DNA of 64,000 nt. Source: Pseudomonadota bacterium. Lineage in GTDB: Bacteria > Pseudomonadota > Gammaproteobacteria > Enterobacterales > Enterobacteriaceae. The notes under the pieces were generated by a model. It did no database searches. It worked only from the letters and a program-made list of their open reading frames with translations, and had not been told where the DNA came from. This document shows, one piece after another, positions 11,829-23,223 of this stretch. The position numbers and the translations under genes are program-made. Each line of letters starts with the position of its first letter. Within the stretch, counting starts at the first letter, position 1. Location: the NCBI GenBank assembly GCA_018261615.1, contig JAGTSE010000020.1:1-64000 (forward strand), written 5' to 3'.

Positions 11829-13484
11829 ATGTCCTCTGGCCGCCTGCAACAGCAGTTCATCCGTTTGTGGCAATGCTGCGACGGAAAATCTCAGGAAACC
11901 ACGCTCAATGAGCTGGCCGATCTGCTCAGTTGCTCACGCCGCCATATGCGTACGCTGCTGAATACCATGCAGGAGCGCGGCTGGCTGACATGGGAGGCAG
12001 AAGCGGGGCGCGGCAAGCGTTCGCGTCTGACGTTCCTCTATACCGGGCTGGCGCTCCAGCAGCAGCGGGCGGAAGATCTGCTGGAGCAGGATCGTATCGA
12101 TCAGTTGGTTCAGTTGGTGGGCGATAAAGAGGCTGTCCGCCAGATGCTCGTCTCCCATCTTGGACGGACCTTTCGCCAGGGGCGGCATATCCTGCGCGTG
12201 CTCTATTATCGCCCGCTGCGCAACCTGCTGCCGGGCACGCCATTACGACGCTCCGAAACCCATATGGCGCGGCAAATATTTAGCGCGCTGACGCGCATAA
12301 ATGAGGAAAATGGGGAACTGGAAGCGGATATCGCTCATCACTGGAAGGCGATTTCCCCTTTACACTGGCGCTTTTATTTACGCCCAGGCATCCACTTTCA
12401 TAACGGCCGCGAGCTGGAAATGAGCGATGTGATTACTTCCCTGCAACGGGTGACCGCCCTGCCGCTCTATTCGCATATCCGCGAGGTCGTCTCTCCAACG
12501 CCCTGGACGTTAGATATTCATCTCTGGCAGCCAGATAACTGGCTCCCCTGGTTGATGGGGCATGTGCCTTCCATGATCCTGCCGCGGGAGTGGAACACCC
12601 TGCCCCATTTTTCCAGCCAGCCGATTGGCACCGGCCCGTATGCCGTGGTGCGCAATACCAGCCACCAATTGAAGATTCACGCCTTTGACGACTATTTCGG
12701 CTTCCGCGCCCTGATTGATGAAGTGAATGTCTGGGTGCTGCCGGATCTCAGCGACGACCCGACCTGCGGGCTGACGCTCGAAGGGCCGACAGGCGATGAA
12801 AAAGCGGTTGAAAGCCGCCTGGAAGAAGGCTGCTACTATCTGCTGTTTGACGCGCGATCCAGCCGCGGCGCCAGCCCGGCAGTCAGGGAGTGGGTAAGCC
12901 AGATCCTCTCCCCCGCCAACCTGTTATGGCATGCCGACGAGCCCTATCAACGTTACTGGTTCCCGGCCTACGGCCTGTTGCCGCGCTGGCATCATGCCCG
13001 ACCAGGCGTCGGCGAGAAGCCTGCCGGGCTGGAATCCCTGACGCTCACCTTCTACCGCGAACATAATGAGCATGAGGCGCTCTCCCGTATCATGAGCGAT
13101 TTACTGGCAGAACAAGGGGTAAAACTTCACGTACAAAGGGTAGAGTACGCCGAGTGGCACCGGGGTGAAGCGACCAGCGATCTGTGGCTTAACAGCGCCA
13201 ACTTTACCCTGCCGCTCAACTTCTCGGTCTTTGCCAACCTGTATGAAGTGCCGTTGTTGCAGCACTGTATTCCGATCGACTGGCAGGCCGCCGCCACCGA
13301 GTGGCGAGCCGGAAAGATGAATCTCGCTGCCTGGTCTCAGCAGTTACTGGCCAGTAAAGCGATGGTGCCGTTAATCCACCACTGGCTGAGGATCCAGGGA
13401 CAACGCAGTATGCGCGGGCTGCGCATGAATACGCTGGGCTGGTTTGACTTTAAATCAGCCTGGTATGCGCCGCCTGATCCATAA
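11829..13484 (+). CDS. sgrR: Transcriptional activator SgrR
   Basis: A 551-residue regulator, the same length as E. coli SgrR. The N-terminal winged helix (about residues 1-110, with [20 protein letters not shown]) is fused to a solute-binding-protein family 5 domain (about 160-500) thought to sense sugar phosphate. It activates the divergent sgrS-setA transcript. The ATG at 11829 has AGGAG upstream. Next comes the thiamine riboswitch, so sgrR ends its own unit. Confidence 0.96.
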   Translation: MSSGRLQQQFIRLWQCCDGKSQETTLNELADLLSCSRRHMRTLLNTMQERGWLTWEAEAGRGKRSRLTFLYTGLALQQQRAEDLLEQDRIDQLVQLVGDKEAVRQMLVSHLGRTFRQGRHILRVLYYRPLRNLLPGTPLRRSETHMARQIFSALTRINEENGELEADIAHHWKAISPLHWRFYLRPGIHFHNGRELEMSDVITSLQRVTALPLYSHIREVVSPTPWTLDIHLWQPDNWLPWLMGHVPSMILPREWNTLPHFSSQPIGTGPYAVVRNTSHQLKIHAFDDYFGFRALIDEVNVWVLPDLSDDPTCGLTLEGPTGDEKAVESRLEEGCYYLLFDARSSRGASPAVREWVSQILSPANLLWHADEPYQRYWFPAYGLLPRWHHARPGVGEKPAGLESLTLTFYREHNEHEALSRIMSDLLAEQGVKLHVQRVEYAEWHRGEATSDLWLNSANFTLPLNFSVFANLYEVPLLQHCIPIDWQAAATEWRAGKMNLAAWSQQLLASKAMVPLIHHWLRIQGQRSMRGLRMNTLGWFDFKSAWYAPPDP

Positions 13485-13525
13485 CGCTTTCGCATTTTTT
13501 ACCAAATCATTACAATAGCGGCGTT

Positions 13526-13612
13526 CTCAACGGGGTGCTGCGCCAACGGCGTGTGCTGAGAAAATACCCGTCGAACCTGATCCGGATAACGCCGGCGAAG
13601 GGATTTGAGGCT
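13526..13612 (+). promoter_or_regulatory. TPP riboswitch (thi box; SroA region)
   Basis: The THI-element signatures are all present in order: ACGGGGTGC, CTGAGA (13556-13561), ACCTGATCCGGATAACGCC and GCGAAGGGA. It lies in the thiB leader. A following hairpin (GGATTTGAGG with CCTCTCAAAATCC, about 13601-13627) ends shortly before the ribosome site. It is a likely expression platform that shuts off thiBPQ when thiamine pyrophosphate binds. In E. coli the leader fragment is catalogued as SroA. Confidence 0.96.
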
Positions 13613-13653
13613 GCCTCTCAAAATCCTTTGCCACCCATTTTTTGAGGTGCAAA

Positions 13654-14637
13654 GTGTTAAAAAAATCATTGTCATTACTGCTGTTGATTACCGCTCCCGT
13701 TTTTGCCAAACCTGTACTCACCGTCTACACCTACGACTCCTTCTCCGCTGACTGGGGCCCCGGCCCGGCAGTGAAGAAAGCCTTTGAAAGCGACTGCAAT
13801 TGCGAGCTGAAATTTGTGGCGCTGGAGGATGGCGTCTCGCTGCTCAACCGTCTGCGTATGGAAGGCAAAAACAGCAAAGCGGATGTGGTGCTTGGTCTGG
13901 ATAACAATCTGCTGGAAGCGGCAGCGCAAACCAAACTGTTTGCCAAAAGCGGCGTGGCGACGGATGCCGTCAAGGTGCCTGGCGGCTGGAAAAACGACAC
14001 CTTTGTGCCGTTCGACTACGGCTGGTTCGCCTTCGTTTACGATAAAAACAAACTGAAAAACCCGCCGAAAAGCCTGAAAGAACTGGTGGAAAGCGATCAG
14101 AAATGGCGCGTGATCTACGAAGATCCCCGCACCAGTACGCCAGGACTTGGTCTGCTGTTGTGGATGCAAAAAGTGTACGGCGACAAAGCCCCGGACGCCT
14201 GGCAGAAGCTGGCAGCCAAAACAGTTACTGTCACCAAAGGCTGGAGCGAAGCCTACGGCCTGTTCCTGAAAGGGGAAAGCGATCTGGTGCTAAGTTACAC
14301 CACCTCGCCCGCCTACCATCTGATTGAAGAGAAAAAAGACAACTACGCAGCGGCGAATTTCAGCGAAGGGCATTACCTGCAGGTCGAAGTCGCCGCCCGC
14401 ACTGCCGCCAGCAAACAGCCAGAACTGGCGGAAAAATTTTTGAAATTTATGGTGTCTCCGGCATTCCAGAACACTATCGCCACCGGCAACTGGATGTACC
14501 CGGTCAGCAATGTACCGCTACCAGCCGGGTTTGATACGCTGGAAAAACCGCAAACCTCGCTTGAATTCACCCCGCAAGAAATCGCGGCTCAACGCGCATC
14601 ATGGATTAATGCATGGCAACGCGCCGTCAGCCACTGA
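13654..14637 (+). CDS. thiB: Thiamine-binding periplasmic protein
   Basis: A 327-residue periplasmic binding protein of the thiamine/TPP ABC importer. An 18-residue signal peptide (MLKKSLSLLLLITAPVFA) precedes the mature start KPVLTVYTYDS. Conserved ligand-site segments include WGPGPAVKKAFE and YTTSPAYH. I use the GTG at 13654, which follows GAGGTG and gives the E. coli length; a TTG four codons upstream is also in frame. Its end overlaps thiP by 25 bases. Confidence 0.96.
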   Translation: MLKKSLSLLLLITAPVFAKPVLTVYTYDSFSADWGPGPAVKKAFESDCNCELKFVALEDGVSLLNRLRMEGKNSKADVVLGLDNNLLEAAAQTKLFAKSGVATDAVKVPGGWKNDTFVPFDYGWFAFVYDKNKLKNPPKSLKELVESDQKWRVIYEDPRTSTPGLGLLLWMQKVYGDKAPDAWQKLAAKTVTVTKGWSEAYGLFLKGESDLVLSYTTSPAYHLIEEKKDNYAAANFSEGHYLQVEVAARTAASKQPELAEKFLKFMVSPAFQNTIATGNWMYPVSNVPLPAGFDTLEKPQTSLEFTPQEIAAQRASWINAWQRAVSH

Positions 14638-16223
14638 TTGCCGGCTGGCTGCTTCCCGGCCTCACCGCCGCCGCGCTGATGGTGGCGGTGGCGGTGACCA
14701 CCTTTCTGGCGCTGTGGCAAAATGCACCACTAACCGATCTGTCGGCCTTCTGGCACGACAGCTATCTATGGCATGTGGTGCGTTTCTCCTTCTGGCAGGC
14801 CTTTCTCTCTGCCCTGCTCTCCGTTTTCCCGGCGATTTTTCTTGCCCGCGCCCTGTACCGACGGCGTTTCCCAGGCCGCCTCGCACTGCTGCGTCTGTGT
14901 GCCATGACGCTGATTCTGCCAGTGCTGGTGGCAGTATTCGGCATTCTCAGCGTGTATGGCCGCCAGGGCTGGTTGGCCTCGCTCTGGCATATTTTCGGGC
15001 TGGAGTGGCATTTCTCGCCCTATGGCCTGCAAGGCATCTTGCTGGCGCATGTGTTCTTTAACCTGCCGATGGCGGCGCGGTTGCTGCTGCAAGCACTGGA
15101 GCAGATCCCCGGCGAGCAACGCCAGCTTGCCGCACAGTTAGGTATGCGCGGCTGGGCGTTTTTCCGCTTTGTGGAATGGCCGTGGCTGCGTCGCCAGATT
15201 CCGCCGACCGCAGCGCTGATCTTTATGCTCTGTTTCGCCAGCTTCGCCACGGTGCTATCGCTGGGCGGCGGGCCGCAGGCCACTACCATTGAGCTGGCAA
15301 TCTATCAGGCGCTGAGTTTTGATTTTGATCCGGCCCGCGCCGCGCTGCTGGCGCTGATGCAGATGATCTGCTGCCTCAGCTTGGTACTGTTAAGCCAGCG
15401 CATGAGTAAATCCATTGCTGTCGGTAACCACCAGATCCAGGGCTGGCGCAATCCGGAAGATCGCTTATTCAGCCGAATAACAGATATCACCCTGATTGTG
15501 CTGGCGCTGCTGTTACTGCTGCCGCCGCTGCTGGCGGTGATCGTTGATGGCTTCAATTTGAGTCTGCTGAAAGTGCTGAGCGAACCGGTTCTCTGGCAGG
15601 CAACAGCCACGTCGCTGCGCATCGCACTGGCCGCCGGGTTGCTGTGTGTCGTGTTGACGATGATGCTACTGTGGAGCAGCCGCGAGCTGCGCGCTCGCCA
15701 GCAGACAATGGCCGGCCAGGCGCTGGAGTTGAGCGGTATGTTGATCCTTGCGATGCCGGGTATTGTGCTGGCAACCGGCTTCTTCCTGCTGCTCAATAAC
15801 AGTATCGGGTTGCCCGCTTCCGCCGACGGTATCGTGATTTTCACCAATGCGCTGATGGCCATCCCTTACGCATTAAAAGTGCTGGAAAACCCGATGCGCG
15901 ACATTACCGCCCGCTACAGCATGCTGTGTCAGTCGCTCGGAATGCAGGGCTTCCGCCGTCTTCGTGTGGTGGAGCTGCGGGCGTTGCAACGCCCGCTGTC
16001 GCAGGCGCTGGCATTCGCCTGCGTATTATCGATTGGCGATTTCGGTGTGGTGGCGCTGTTTGGTAATGACGACTTTCGCACGCTACCGTTTTATCTTTAT
16101 CAGCAAATTGGTTCCTATCGCAGCCAGGATGGTGCGGTAACGGCGCTGATCCTGCTGTTGCTCTGCTTTATCTTATTCACTGTGATTGAAAAACTTCCGG
16201 GTCGCCATGCTAAGACTGATTGA
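14613..16223 (+). CDS. thiP: Thiamine ABC transporter permease
   Basis: A 536-residue inner-membrane permease, the same length as E. coli ThiP. It is a fused duplicate of the binding-protein-dependent permease unit with about 12 membrane segments. It has two EAA-type loops that contact the ATPase, near residues 170-190 ([19 protein letters not shown]) and 435-455 ([18 protein letters not shown]). It overlaps thiB by 25 bases and thiQ by 17, so the three are tightly coupled. Confidence 0.96.
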   Translation: MATRRQPLIAGWLLPGLTAAALMVAVAVTTFLALWQNAPLTDLSAFWHDSYLWHVVRFSFWQAFLSALLSVFPAIFLARALYRRRFPGRLALLRLCAMTLILPVLVAVFGILSVYGRQGWLASLWHIFGLEWHFSPYGLQGILLAHVFFNLPMAARLLLQALEQIPGEQRQLAAQLGMRGWAFFRFVEWPWLRRQIPPTAALIFMLCFASFATVLSLGGGPQATTIELAIYQALSFDFDPARAALLALMQMICCLSLVLLSQRMSKSIAVGNHQIQGWRNPEDRLFSRITDITLIVLALLLLLPPLLAVIVDGFNLSLLKVLSEPVLWQATATSLRIALAAGLLCVVLTMMLLWSSRELRARQQTMAGQALELSGMLILAMPGIVLATGFFLLLNNSIGLPASADGIVIFTNALMAIPYALKVLENPMRDITARYSMLCQSLGMQGFRRLRVVELRALQRPLSQALAFACVLSIGDFGVVALFGNDDFRTLPFYLYQQIGSYRSQDGAVTALILLLLCFILFTVIEKLPGRHAKTD

Positions 16224-16908
16224 TGTCACCTGGCTTTATCAGCATCTGCCAATGCGTTTCACCCTGACAGTGAAAGCGGGCGAGCAGATAGCCATTCTCG
16301 GGCCGAGCGGCGCGGGGAAAAGCACCTTGCTGAATCTGATTGCCGGTTTTCTTACCCCGGTGAGCGGCATATTAACCATTGCAGGCAACGATCATACCCA
16401 CACGCCGCCGTCGCAGCGCCCGGTATCCATGCTGTTTCAGGAGAACAACCTGTTCACGCATCTCACGGTGCGGCAGAACATTGGGCTGGGGCTTAATCCG
16501 GGGCTGAAGTTAAACAGCGAACAGCAACAAACACTGCGCCAGATCGCCGATACCATGGGGCTGGAAGAATTACTTGATCGCCTGCCGGAGCAGTTGTCCG
16601 GCGGCCAGCGCCAGCGCGTCGCCCTCGCCCGCTGCCTGGTGCGCGAGCAGCCGGTGCTACTGCTGGATGAGCCGTTCTCCGCGCTCGACCCGGCGCTGCG
16701 CCAGGAGATGTTGTCGCTGGTGCAGGAGGTGTGCCGCCGCCAGCAACTGACATTGTTGATGGTTTCGCACAGCATTGAGGATGCGGCGCGCATCGCTGAA
16801 CGCTCGCTGGTGGTTGCCGATGGGCGCATTGCCTGGGATGGGAAAACTGATGACCTGCTGAGCGGCAAATCATCGGCCTCTGCGCTGCTGGGTATTCGCG
16901 GTCAGTGA
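16207..16908 (+). CDS. thiQ: Thiamine ABC transporter ATPase
   Basis: A 233-residue ABC ATPase that energises ThiBP. Walker A is GPSGAGKST (about residues 32-40), the Q loop is MLFQENN, the signature is [15 protein letters not shown], Walker B is [11 protein letters not shown] and the switch histidine is in MVSHS. The ATG at 16207 gives the E. coli-like start; the frame is open seven codons further into thiP. The last 7 bases overlap the 3' end of yabI on the other strand. Confidence 0.96.
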   Translation: MLRLIDVTWLYQHLPMRFTLTVKAGEQIAILGPSGAGKSTLLNLIAGFLTPVSGILTIAGNDHTHTPPSQRPVSMLFQENNLFTHLTVRQNIGLGLNPGLKLNSEQQQTLRQIADTMGLEELLDRLPEQLSGGQRQRVALARCLVREQPVLLLDEPFSALDPALRQEMLSLVQEVCRRQQLTLLMVSHSIEDAARIAERSLVVADGRIAWDGKTDDLLSGKSSASALLGIRGQ

Positions 16909-17672
16909 CCGCGGATCACTTTCCCCAAAATCGAGAGATACATTGGCATCAATGGGTGATTCATCAGCGCCACGGCAGCCGCGACGCCCGCCACCAGCAT
17001 TCCCGGCGCCAACAAAAGCAAACGCGAACGCGGCAGGTAACGGGTTAACTTATCCACGCCCGCCTTGCCGGAACGCCACAGACGCCAGCACAGCCAACAC
17101 GCCAGCCACAACAGCACAGCAGTCAGCAGCAACAGCCATTTGAAGTTGCCGCTTTGCATATCGGCAGGAATATCAATCGCCGCACCAGCCAGAATACCGG
17201 GCAGGAAATAGAACGGCGGCCAGAGCATGCAACCAATAATGTTCGGGGGAAGGAATTTGCGTACTGGCAGATCGAACATACCTGCGACCATCGGCACCAG
17301 CGGACGGGTTGGCCCGACAAAACGCCCTACCAGAATGGTAAACATGCTGTGTTGATGCAGCGCGTACTCGGTCTTATCCAGCAGCGCTTTGTTCTTTTTC
17401 ATAAAGGACCAGCGGTGCAGCGGCGCTTTAAAGCGCCAACCCAGCCAAAACGAGAGCCAGTCGCCCAGCAGGCAGCCGATAATACCCGCCAGCCACGCCT
17501 GCCAGAAATTGACTTCGCCGCTGCCAATCAGCGCGCCCAGCCCGGCCATCATCACCGTGCCGGGCAGAATCAACCCGACCAGCGCCAGCGATTCAAAAAA
17601 TGCCACCAGCACAACGGCCACCAGCGAGTATGTTGCCGATTGTGTAATAAAATGTTCCAGTAGTGCTTCCAT
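16902..17672 (-). CDS. yabI: DedA-family inner membrane protein YabI
   Basis: A 256-residue DedA/SNARE-associated membrane protein, two residues longer than its E. coli relative. Conserved DedA features are visible: [26 protein letters not shown] near the N-terminus, and [26 protein letters not shown] with its arginines in the middle. DedA proteins support membrane homeostasis and some flip lipid carriers, but the role of YabI itself is unsettled. Its 3' end overlaps thiQ, and it carries no obvious terminator there. Confidence 0.93.
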   Translation of the reverse strand: MEALLEHFITQSATYSLVAVVLVAFFESLALVGLILPGTVMMAGLGALIGSGEVNFWQAWLAGIIGCLLGDWLSFWLGWRFKAPLHRWSFMKKNKALLDKTEYALHQHSMFTILVGRFVGPTRPLVPMVAGMFDLPVRKFLPPNIIGCMLWPPFYFLPGILAGAAIDIPADMQSGNFKWLLLLTAVLLWLACWLCWRLWRSGKAGVDKLTRYLPRSRLLLLAPGMLVAGVAAAVALMNHPLMPMYLSILGKVIRGH

Positions 17673-17758
17673 AACCAGTCCTGTTCAGCATGAAGGCTGG
17701 ATTCTCCGGAGCGACTCCGTGAGCGTCAACCTTTCAATTATCTGAAAGTTTTACAGGT

Positions 17759-17876
<118 letters not shown>

Positions 17877-17915
17877 TGTCGCATTGCCGAACCTTTTATT
17901 GCCAAACTTTACGTT

Positions 17916-18761
17916 TTATTCGCACCCCGCGCGGAATTCGCTGGGACTGGCTCCGGTGCATTTTTTAAATACCCGGGAAAAATAGAGCTGATCGTCAAAG
18001 CCTACATTGCGCCCAACGCTGGCTATCGGCATCCGCGTGGTGCTAAGCAGCAATTTTGCCTGACTGATGCGCTGATCCTCGCGCCAACTCAGCACACTCA
18101 CGCCCAGTTGCTGACGAAAAAGGTGCGACAGCCGCGACGGTGACAGACAAACATGTTGCGCTACGCTGGCGATATCAAAATGGCTGTCCGCCAGGTGATC
18201 GCTGATGTACTGGCAAGCATCGCGCACGCGGTTATCCAGCGGTGGATGCAACGATTCGTTGATTGCCTCCATGCGCCGCAGCAATAGCTGCTCCAGCAGG
18301 TTGATCGCCAGCAGTTCAGCGTAACGCCCGCCGCTTTGCCCGGCATCGATAATTTGCGCAAAAAGCTCACGAAAACGCTGCATATTGCCGTCATCAGGAC
18401 GATAAAATCCCGTTTGGGAAAACAATGTCGGCCAGTTAAGCCACTCGTGCCAGTAGGCGCGCGGGCGGAAGTAAACCCATTGGTGATACCACTCCGACGC
18501 ATCGGGATGACGACCGTAGTGGTGAATTTCCCCCGGCGGAAACAGCAAAATATCGCCAGGGCGGCAGATAAACTGCTTACCGCCGTTTTTTACCACCCCT
18601 TCTCCCTTCACCGTCAGGTTGAGGATATAACCCTTCATCCCCAGCGGCCGATCAATGAAAAAGTCGAGATAGCCTTCCGAATCGATCGGCGTTAACCCCG
18701 CAACCAGATGCGCATTAAACGAGTACCCAGGCAGCAGTGGATCGTTTTGTGATTCAGCCAT
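17916..18761 (-). CDS. araC: Arabinose operon regulator AraC
   Basis: A 281-residue AraC/XylS regulator. The N-terminal arabinose-binding cupin and dimer domain (about 1-165, with [15 protein letters not shown]) precedes two helix-turn-helix motifs in the C-terminal domain ([16 protein letters not shown] and [18 protein letters not shown]). It ends in RAGCE like the Salmonella-type protein and lacks the last 11 residues of the E. coli K-12 form. The start at 18761 gives [15 protein letters not shown]; the frame is open 31 codons upstream. It represses araBAD by looping between O2 and I1 and activates it with arabinose. Confidence 0.97.
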   Translation of the reverse strand: MAESQNDPLLPGYSFNAHLVAGLTPIDSEGYLDFFIDRPLGMKGYILNLTVKGEGVVKNGGKQFICRPGDILLFPPGEIHHYGRHPDASEWYHQWVYFRPRAYWHEWLNWPTLFSQTGFYRPDDGNMQRFRELFAQIIDAGQSGGRYAELLAINLLEQLLLRRMEAINESLHPPLDNRVRDACQYISDHLADSHFDIASVAQHVCLSPSRLSHLFRQQLGVSVLSWREDQRISQAKLLLSTTRMPIASVGRNVGFDDQLYFSRVFKKCTGASPSEFRAGCE

Positions 18762-18788
18762 AAACGCAATACTCCTATACCCGGCAAG

Positions 18789-18809
18789 GAAACCAATTGT
18801 CCATATTGA
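18789..18809. promoter_or_regulatory. Candidate araO2 operator
   Basis: GAAACCAATTGTCCATATTG matches the E. coli araO2 half-site. Its centre is about 211 bases from the centre of I1, the spacing required for the repression loop in E. coli. Confidence 0.8.
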
Positions 18810-18933
18810 TAAACCATTCATCCTGCGGCGGCCTGCCGCCCTGAGGCACAGCATACTGGTACGGATTAATCCCGCCAGACAAAAGCAATTACGCCTCTTT
18901 TTCGCCCTGAAATGGCCTGAAAAGGGATAACGG

Positions 18934-18990
18934 AAGTGTCTATAAAGGTGGCAGAAATGTCCACATCGAATTTTTGCACGGCGTCACACT
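18934..18990. promoter_or_regulatory. araO1 and CRP site region
   Basis: AAGTGTCTATAAAGGTGGCA and the following GAAATGTCCACAT match araO1. Next comes TTGCACGGCGTCACAC (about 18974-18989), the conserved CRP-binding segment between araC and araBAD. Confidence 0.75.
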
Positions 18991-19001
18991 TTGCATTGCC
19001 A

Positions 19002-19064
19002 TAGCATTTTTATCCATAAGATTAGCGAATCCTGCCTGACGGTTTTAAGCGCCGCTCACTATGG
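19002..19064 (+). promoter_or_regulatory. araI1, araI2 and the araBAD promoter
   Basis: I1 is TAGCATTTTTATCCATA (19002-19018), identical to E. coli. I2 is TAGCGAATCCTGCCTGA (19023-19039) and overlaps the -35 box CTGACG (19036-19041), as in E. coli. The -10 is about 19058-19064 (CACTATG). The rest of the leader to araB at 19100 has no other feature. Confidence 0.85.
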
Positions 19065-19099
19065 TTTTCCTAACGGTTATTTTTCATGGAGCAACATGC

Positions 19100-20791
19100 A
19101 TGGCAATCACAATTGGCCTCGATTTCGGCAGCGATTCAGTACGTGCGCTGGCGGTAGACTGCACATCCGGAGCGGAGATCGCCACCAGCGTTGAGTGGTA
19201 TCCGCGCTGGCAGGAGGGGCGTTATTGCGATGCGCCGAACAATCAGTTTCGCCACCACCCGCGCGACTACATTGAGTCGATGGAAGCCGCACTGAAAAGT
19301 GTACTGGCTGAACTCAGCGTCGAACAACGCGCAGCGATTAAAGGCATCGGCGTGGACAGTACCGGCTCGACACCTGCGCCAATAGATGCGGAAGGGTGCG
19401 TGCTGGCGTTACGTCCGGAGTTCGCCGACAACCCGAACGCCATGTTTGTGCTGTGGAAAGATCACACCGCCGTCGAAGAGGCAGAAGCCATCACCCGCCT
19501 GTGCCATAGCGCCGGTAAAACTGACTACTCACGCTACATTGGCGGCATTTATTCCAGCGAATGGTTCTGGGCCAAAATCCTGCATGTCACCCGCGCCGAC
19601 AGCGCCGTTGCTCAGGCGGCCGTTTCCTGGATTGAACTGTGCGACTGGGTACCAGCCCTGCTCTCCGGCACGACGCGCCCAGAGGCGATTCGTCGCGGAC
19701 GTTGCAGCGCCGGGCATAAATCACTGTGGCATGAAAGCTGGGGCGGCCTGCCACCGGTAGCATTCTTTGACGAGCTGGATCCGATTATCAATAAACACCT
19801 GCGCTGGCCGTTGTTTACCGACACGTACACCGCAGACCTGCCGGTCGGCACGCTGACCGCCGAATGGGCGCAGCGCCTGGGGCTTTCCGAATCCGTGGTG
19901 ATTTCCGGCGGCGCATTCGACTGCCATATGGGTGCCGTCGGCGCGGGCGCACAGCCCAACACGCTGGTGAAAGTGATTGGTACATCTACCTGCGACATCC
20001 TGATTGCCGATAAGCAGAGCGTCGGCACTCGCGCGGTGAAAGGGATTTGCGGTCAGGTGGATGGCAGCGTAGTACCCGATTTTATCGGCCTCGAAGCCGG
20101 GCAATCCGCCTTTGGCGATATCTATGCCTGGTTTGGTCGCATCCTCGGCTGGCCGCTGGAACAACTGGCGCAGCAGCATCCGGAGCTGAAAGCACAAATT
20201 AAAGCGCAGCAGAAACAGTTGCTGCCCGCCCTGACTGATGCCTGGGTTAAAAACCCGTCGCTCGAACATCTGCCAGTGGTGCTCGACTGGTTTAACGGCC
20301 GCCGCACACCAAACGCCAACCAGCGTCTGAAAGGGGTGATCACTGATCTGAATCTGGCTACCGATGCGCCAGCGCTGTTTGGCGGCCTGATTGCCGCCAC
20401 CGCCTTTGGCGCGCGCGCCATTATGGAGTGCTTCACCGAGCAGGGTATTGCCGTGGATAACGTGATGGCGCTCGGCGGTATCGCCCGCAAAAACCTCGGC
20501 GTGATGCAGGCCTGCTGCGACGTACTTAATCGCCCATTGCAGGTCGTGGCCTCTGAACAGTGCTGCGCGCTGGGCGCCGCGATTTTCGCCGCCGTAGCCG
20601 CAGAGGTGCATGCAGATATCCCGGCAGCACAGCGCTTGATGGCCAGCGCCATCGAGAAAACCCTACAGCCTTCGGCGCAGGCGCAACAGTTTGAACGGCT
20701 CTACCGCCGCTACCAACAGTGGGCGAAAAGCGCCGAACAGCACTATCTTCCTTCCGCCGCGACAACCTCGCAGTCTGCGTTAACTCATTAA
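19100..20791 (+). CDS. araB: Ribulokinase
   Basis: A 563-residue FGGY-family kinase that phosphorylates L-ribulose at O5, the second step of arabinose catabolism. [15 protein letters not shown] (residues 6-20) is the phosphate-1 motif. [14 protein letters not shown] and the late [10 protein letters not shown] contribute to the ATP site. I use the ATG at 19100 ([11 protein letters not shown]), with GGAG ten bases upstream; another ATG lies four bases before it but out of frame. It is the first gene of araBAD and lies ten bases before araA. Confidence 0.97.
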   Translation: MAITIGLDFGSDSVRALAVDCTSGAEIATSVEWYPRWQEGRYCDAPNNQFRHHPRDYIESMEAALKSVLAELSVEQRAAIKGIGVDSTGSTPAPIDAEGCVLALRPEFADNPNAMFVLWKDHTAVEEAEAITRLCHSAGKTDYSRYIGGIYSSEWFWAKILHVTRADSAVAQAAVSWIELCDWVPALLSGTTRPEAIRRGRCSAGHKSLWHESWGGLPPVAFFDELDPIINKHLRWPLFTDTYTADLPVGTLTAEWAQRLGLSESVVISGGAFDCHMGAVGAGAQPNTLVKVIGTSTCDILIADKQSVGTRAVKGICGQVDGSVVPDFIGLEAGQSAFGDIYAWFGRILGWPLEQLAQQHPELKAQIKAQQKQLLPALTDAWVKNPSLEHLPVVLDWFNGRRTPNANQRLKGVITDLNLATDAPALFGGLIAATAFGARAIMECFTEQGIAVDNVMALGGIARKNLGVMQACCDVLNRPLQVVASEQCCALGAAIFAAVAAEVHADIPAAQRLMASAIEKTLQPSAQAQQFERLYRRYQQWAKSAEQHYLPSAATTSQSALTH

Positions 20792-20801
20792 GGACAAGAT
20801 C

Positions 20802-22304
20802 ATGACTATTTTCGACAATTATGAAGTATGGTTCGTTATTGGCAGCCAGCACCTGTACGGCCCGGAAGCCCTGAAACAGGTGACAAAGCATGCCGAGCAG
20901 GTGGTCAACGCCCTTAATGCGGAAGCGAAACTGCCCTGTAAGCTGGTGCTGAAGCCGTTGGGAACCTCGCCGGATGAGATCACCGCAATCTGCCGCGACG
21001 CCAACTACGATGACAAATGCGCCGGGATGGTGGTGTGGCTGCATACCTTCTCTCCGGCCAAAATGTGGATTAACGGCCTGACCATCCTCAATAAACCGCT
21101 ACTGCAATTCCACACCCAGTTCAACGCGTCCCTGCCATGGGACAGCATCGATATGGACTTTATGAACCTGAACCAGACCGCGCACGGCGGCCGCGAGTTC
21201 GGCTTTATCGGCGCGCGCATGCGTCTGCAACACAGCGTGGTAACCGGCCACTGGCAGGATAGCCATGCTCATGCACGCATTGGCGCGTGGATGCGTCAGG
21301 CGGTTTCCAAACAGGATACCCGCCATCTAAAAGTGGTGCGCTTTGGCGACAACATGCGCGAAGTGGCGGTGACGGACGGCGATAAAGTCGCCGCGCAGAT
21401 CAAGTTTGGCTTCTCGGTGAATACCTGGGGCGTTGGCGATCTGGTACAGGTAGTAAACGCAGTTAGCGATGGTGATATCAACGCGCTGGTGGACGAGTAC
21501 GAAAGCAGCTACCGCCTGACACCAGCAGCGCAGGTTCACGGTGACAAACGGCAGAACGTGCTGGATGCCGCGCGCATCGAGCTGGGGATAAAACGCTTCC
21601 TTGAGGAAGGCGGTTTCCATGCCTTTACCACCACCTTCGAAGATCTGCACGGCCTGAAACAGCTGCCGGGTCTGGCGGTGCAGCGTCTGATGCAGCAGGG
21701 CTATGGCTTTGCCGGTGAAGGCGACTGGAAGACCGCCGCGCTGCTGCGCATCATGAAAGTGATGTCCGGCGGTTTGAGCGGCGGCACCTCTTTTATGGAG
21801 GATTACACCTACCACTTTGAGAAAGGCAACGACCTGGTGCTGGGTTCTCACATGCTGGAAGTGTGCCCGTCTATCGCCCTCGATGAGAAACCGACGCTGG
21901 ATGTGCAGTACCTGGGTATCGGCGGCAAAGCCGATCCGGCACGGTTGATTTTCTCGACCAAAACAGGACCGGCGATCAATGCCAGCCTGATCGATCTGGG
22001 CGATCGCTTCCGCCTGCTGGTGAACTGCGTCGATGCGGTCAAAACTCCGCACGATCTGCCGAAACTGCCAGTGGCGAATGCGCTGTGGAAAGCACAGCCG
22101 GATCTGCCGACCGCTTCCGAAGCCTGGATCCTGGCGGGCGGCGCGCACCACACTGTCTTTAGCCACGCTTTGACGCTGGATGATATGCGCCAGTTCAGCG
22201 AACTGCACGACATCGAACTGACGGTCATCGACAACGATACCCGTCTGCCGGCGTTTAAAGATGCGCTGCGTTGGAATGAAGTCTATTACGGTTCAAAACG
22301 CTAA
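20802..22304 (+). CDS. araA: L-arabinose isomerase
   Basis: A 500-residue Mn-dependent isomerase that converts L-arabinose to L-ribulose, the same length as in E. coli. [14 protein letters not shown] begins the protein. The metal-ligand segments include [13 protein letters not shown] (Glu near 306), [10 protein letters not shown] (Glu near 333) and the histidines of [11 protein letters not shown] and [10 protein letters not shown]. It follows araB by ten bases behind AAGGACAAGATC and is separated from araD by 143 bases that contain a REP unit. Confidence 0.98.
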   Translation: MTIFDNYEVWFVIGSQHLYGPEALKQVTKHAEQVVNALNAEAKLPCKLVLKPLGTSPDEITAICRDANYDDKCAGMVVWLHTFSPAKMWINGLTILNKPLLQFHTQFNASLPWDSIDMDFMNLNQTAHGGREFGFIGARMRLQHSVVTGHWQDSHAHARIGAWMRQAVSKQDTRHLKVVRFGDNMREVAVTDGDKVAAQIKFGFSVNTWGVGDLVQVVNAVSDGDINALVDEYESSYRLTPAAQVHGDKRQNVLDAARIELGIKRFLEEGGFHAFTTTFEDLHGLKQLPGLAVQRLMQQGYGFAGEGDWKTAALLRIMKVMSGGLSGGTSFMEDYTYHFEKGNDLVLGSHMLEVCPSIALDEKPTLDVQYLGIGGKADPARLIFSTKTGPAINASLIDLGDRFRLLVNCVDAVKTPHDLPKLPVANALWKAQPDLPTASEAWILAGGAHHTVFSHALTLDDMRQFSELHDIELTVIDNDTRLPAFKDALRWNEVYYGSKR

Positions 22305-22399
22305 GCGCAGATGTTCGCGCCGTGTGGCGCTTCGTTTACCGGCCTGTGGGTTTCCCTGGCCGGATTAACATTAACGCCACCTGGCGATTGAAGATTCCC

Positions 22400-22432
22400 G
22401 TAGGCCGGATAAACGTTAGCACCATCCGGCAA
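22400..22432. repeat. REP element between araA and araD
   Basis: GTAGGCCGGATAAACG followed by GCACCATCCGGCAA is a standard REP unit with imperfect stem. It interrupts the araA-araD interval just before the araD ribosome site and could stabilise the upstream araBA message. Confidence 0.8.
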
Positions 22433-22447
22433 TAGCAGGAGAAAGAA

Positions 22448-23143
22448 ATGCTCGAAGATCTTAAACGTCAGGTGCTGGAAGCCAACCTGGCGCTGCCGAA
22501 ACACAATCTGGTGACGCTGACCTGGGGTAATGTCAGCGCAGTTGATCGCGCGCACGACGTGCTGGTGATCAAACCTTCTGGCGTCGATTACAGCGTGATG
22601 ACCGCCGACGATATGGTGGTCGTCAATATCACTACCGGAGAAGTGGTTGAAGGCAACAAAAAACCGTCGTCGGATACCCCAACGCACCGCCTGTTGTACC
22701 AGGCTTTTCCTGGTATTGGCGGCATCGTGCATACCCATTCCCGCCATGCCACCATCTGGGCGCAGACTGGCCAGCCGATCCCGGCAACCGGCACCACGCA
22801 CGCGGACTATTTTTACGGCGAGATCCCCTGCACCCGTAAAATGAGCGATGACGAAATCAACGGGGAATACGAGTGGGAAACTGGCAATGTGATTGTCGAA
22901 ACCTTTGAAAAACAGGGTATCGATCCCGCCCAAATGCCCGCCGTGCTGGTGCATTCTCACGGGCCTTTCGCCTGGGGGAAAAGCGCTGATGACGCGGTGC
23001 ATAACGCGATAGTACTGGAAGAAGTGGCGTATATGGGCATTTTCTGTCGCCAGCTCGACCCGCGTCTACCTGCTATGCAGCAAACGCTGCTGGATAAACA
23101 CTACCTGCGTAAACACGGCGCCAAAGCCTACTACGGACAATAG
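22448..23143 (+). CDS. araD: L-ribulose-5-phosphate 4-epimerase
   Basis: A 231-residue class II aldolase-like epimerase that makes D-xylulose 5-phosphate for the pentose phosphate pathway. The zinc histidines are in HTHSRHAT (near residues 95-97) and [10 protein letters not shown] (near 171). [10 protein letters not shown] and KPSGVDY bind the substrate phosphate. AGGAG precedes the ATG. The operon terminator follows at 23179. Confidence 0.98.
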   Translation: MLEDLKRQVLEANLALPKHNLVTLTWGNVSAVDRAHDVLVIKPSGVDYSVMTADDMVVVNITTGEVVEGNKKPSSDTPTHRLLYQAFPGIGGIVHTHSRHATIWAQTGQPIPATGTTHADYFYGEIPCTRKMSDDEINGEYEWETGNVIVETFEKQGIDPAQMPAVLVHSHGPFAWGKSADDAVHNAIVLEEVAYMGIFCRQLDPRLPAMQQTLLDKHYLRKHGAKAYYGQ

Positions 23144-23150
23144 CCAATAA

Positions 23151-23166
23151 CTGTATAAAACCACAG
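23151..23166. promoter_or_regulatory. LexA (SOS) box of polB
   Basis: CTGTATAAAACCACAG fits the CTG-N10-CAG LexA consensus. It lies 57 bases before the polB start, at the place of the E. coli polB (dinA) SOS box. Confidence 0.88.
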
Positions 23167-23178
23167 CATAACTGCATA

Positions 23179-23210
23179 AACCAGGCTATAATCTCGCCTG
23201 GTTTTATTTT
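23179..23210 (+). terminator. araBAD terminator with an embedded polB -10 box
   Basis: AACCAGGC and GCCTGGTT arms flank TATAATCTC, followed by TTATTTT. The loop contains a perfect TATAAT (23187-23192), which is well placed as the polB -10 just downstream of the LexA box. The hairpin can end araBAD transcripts while its DNA serves as the polB promoter. Confidence 0.75.
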
Positions 23211-23223
23211 ATGAGAGAACGCT

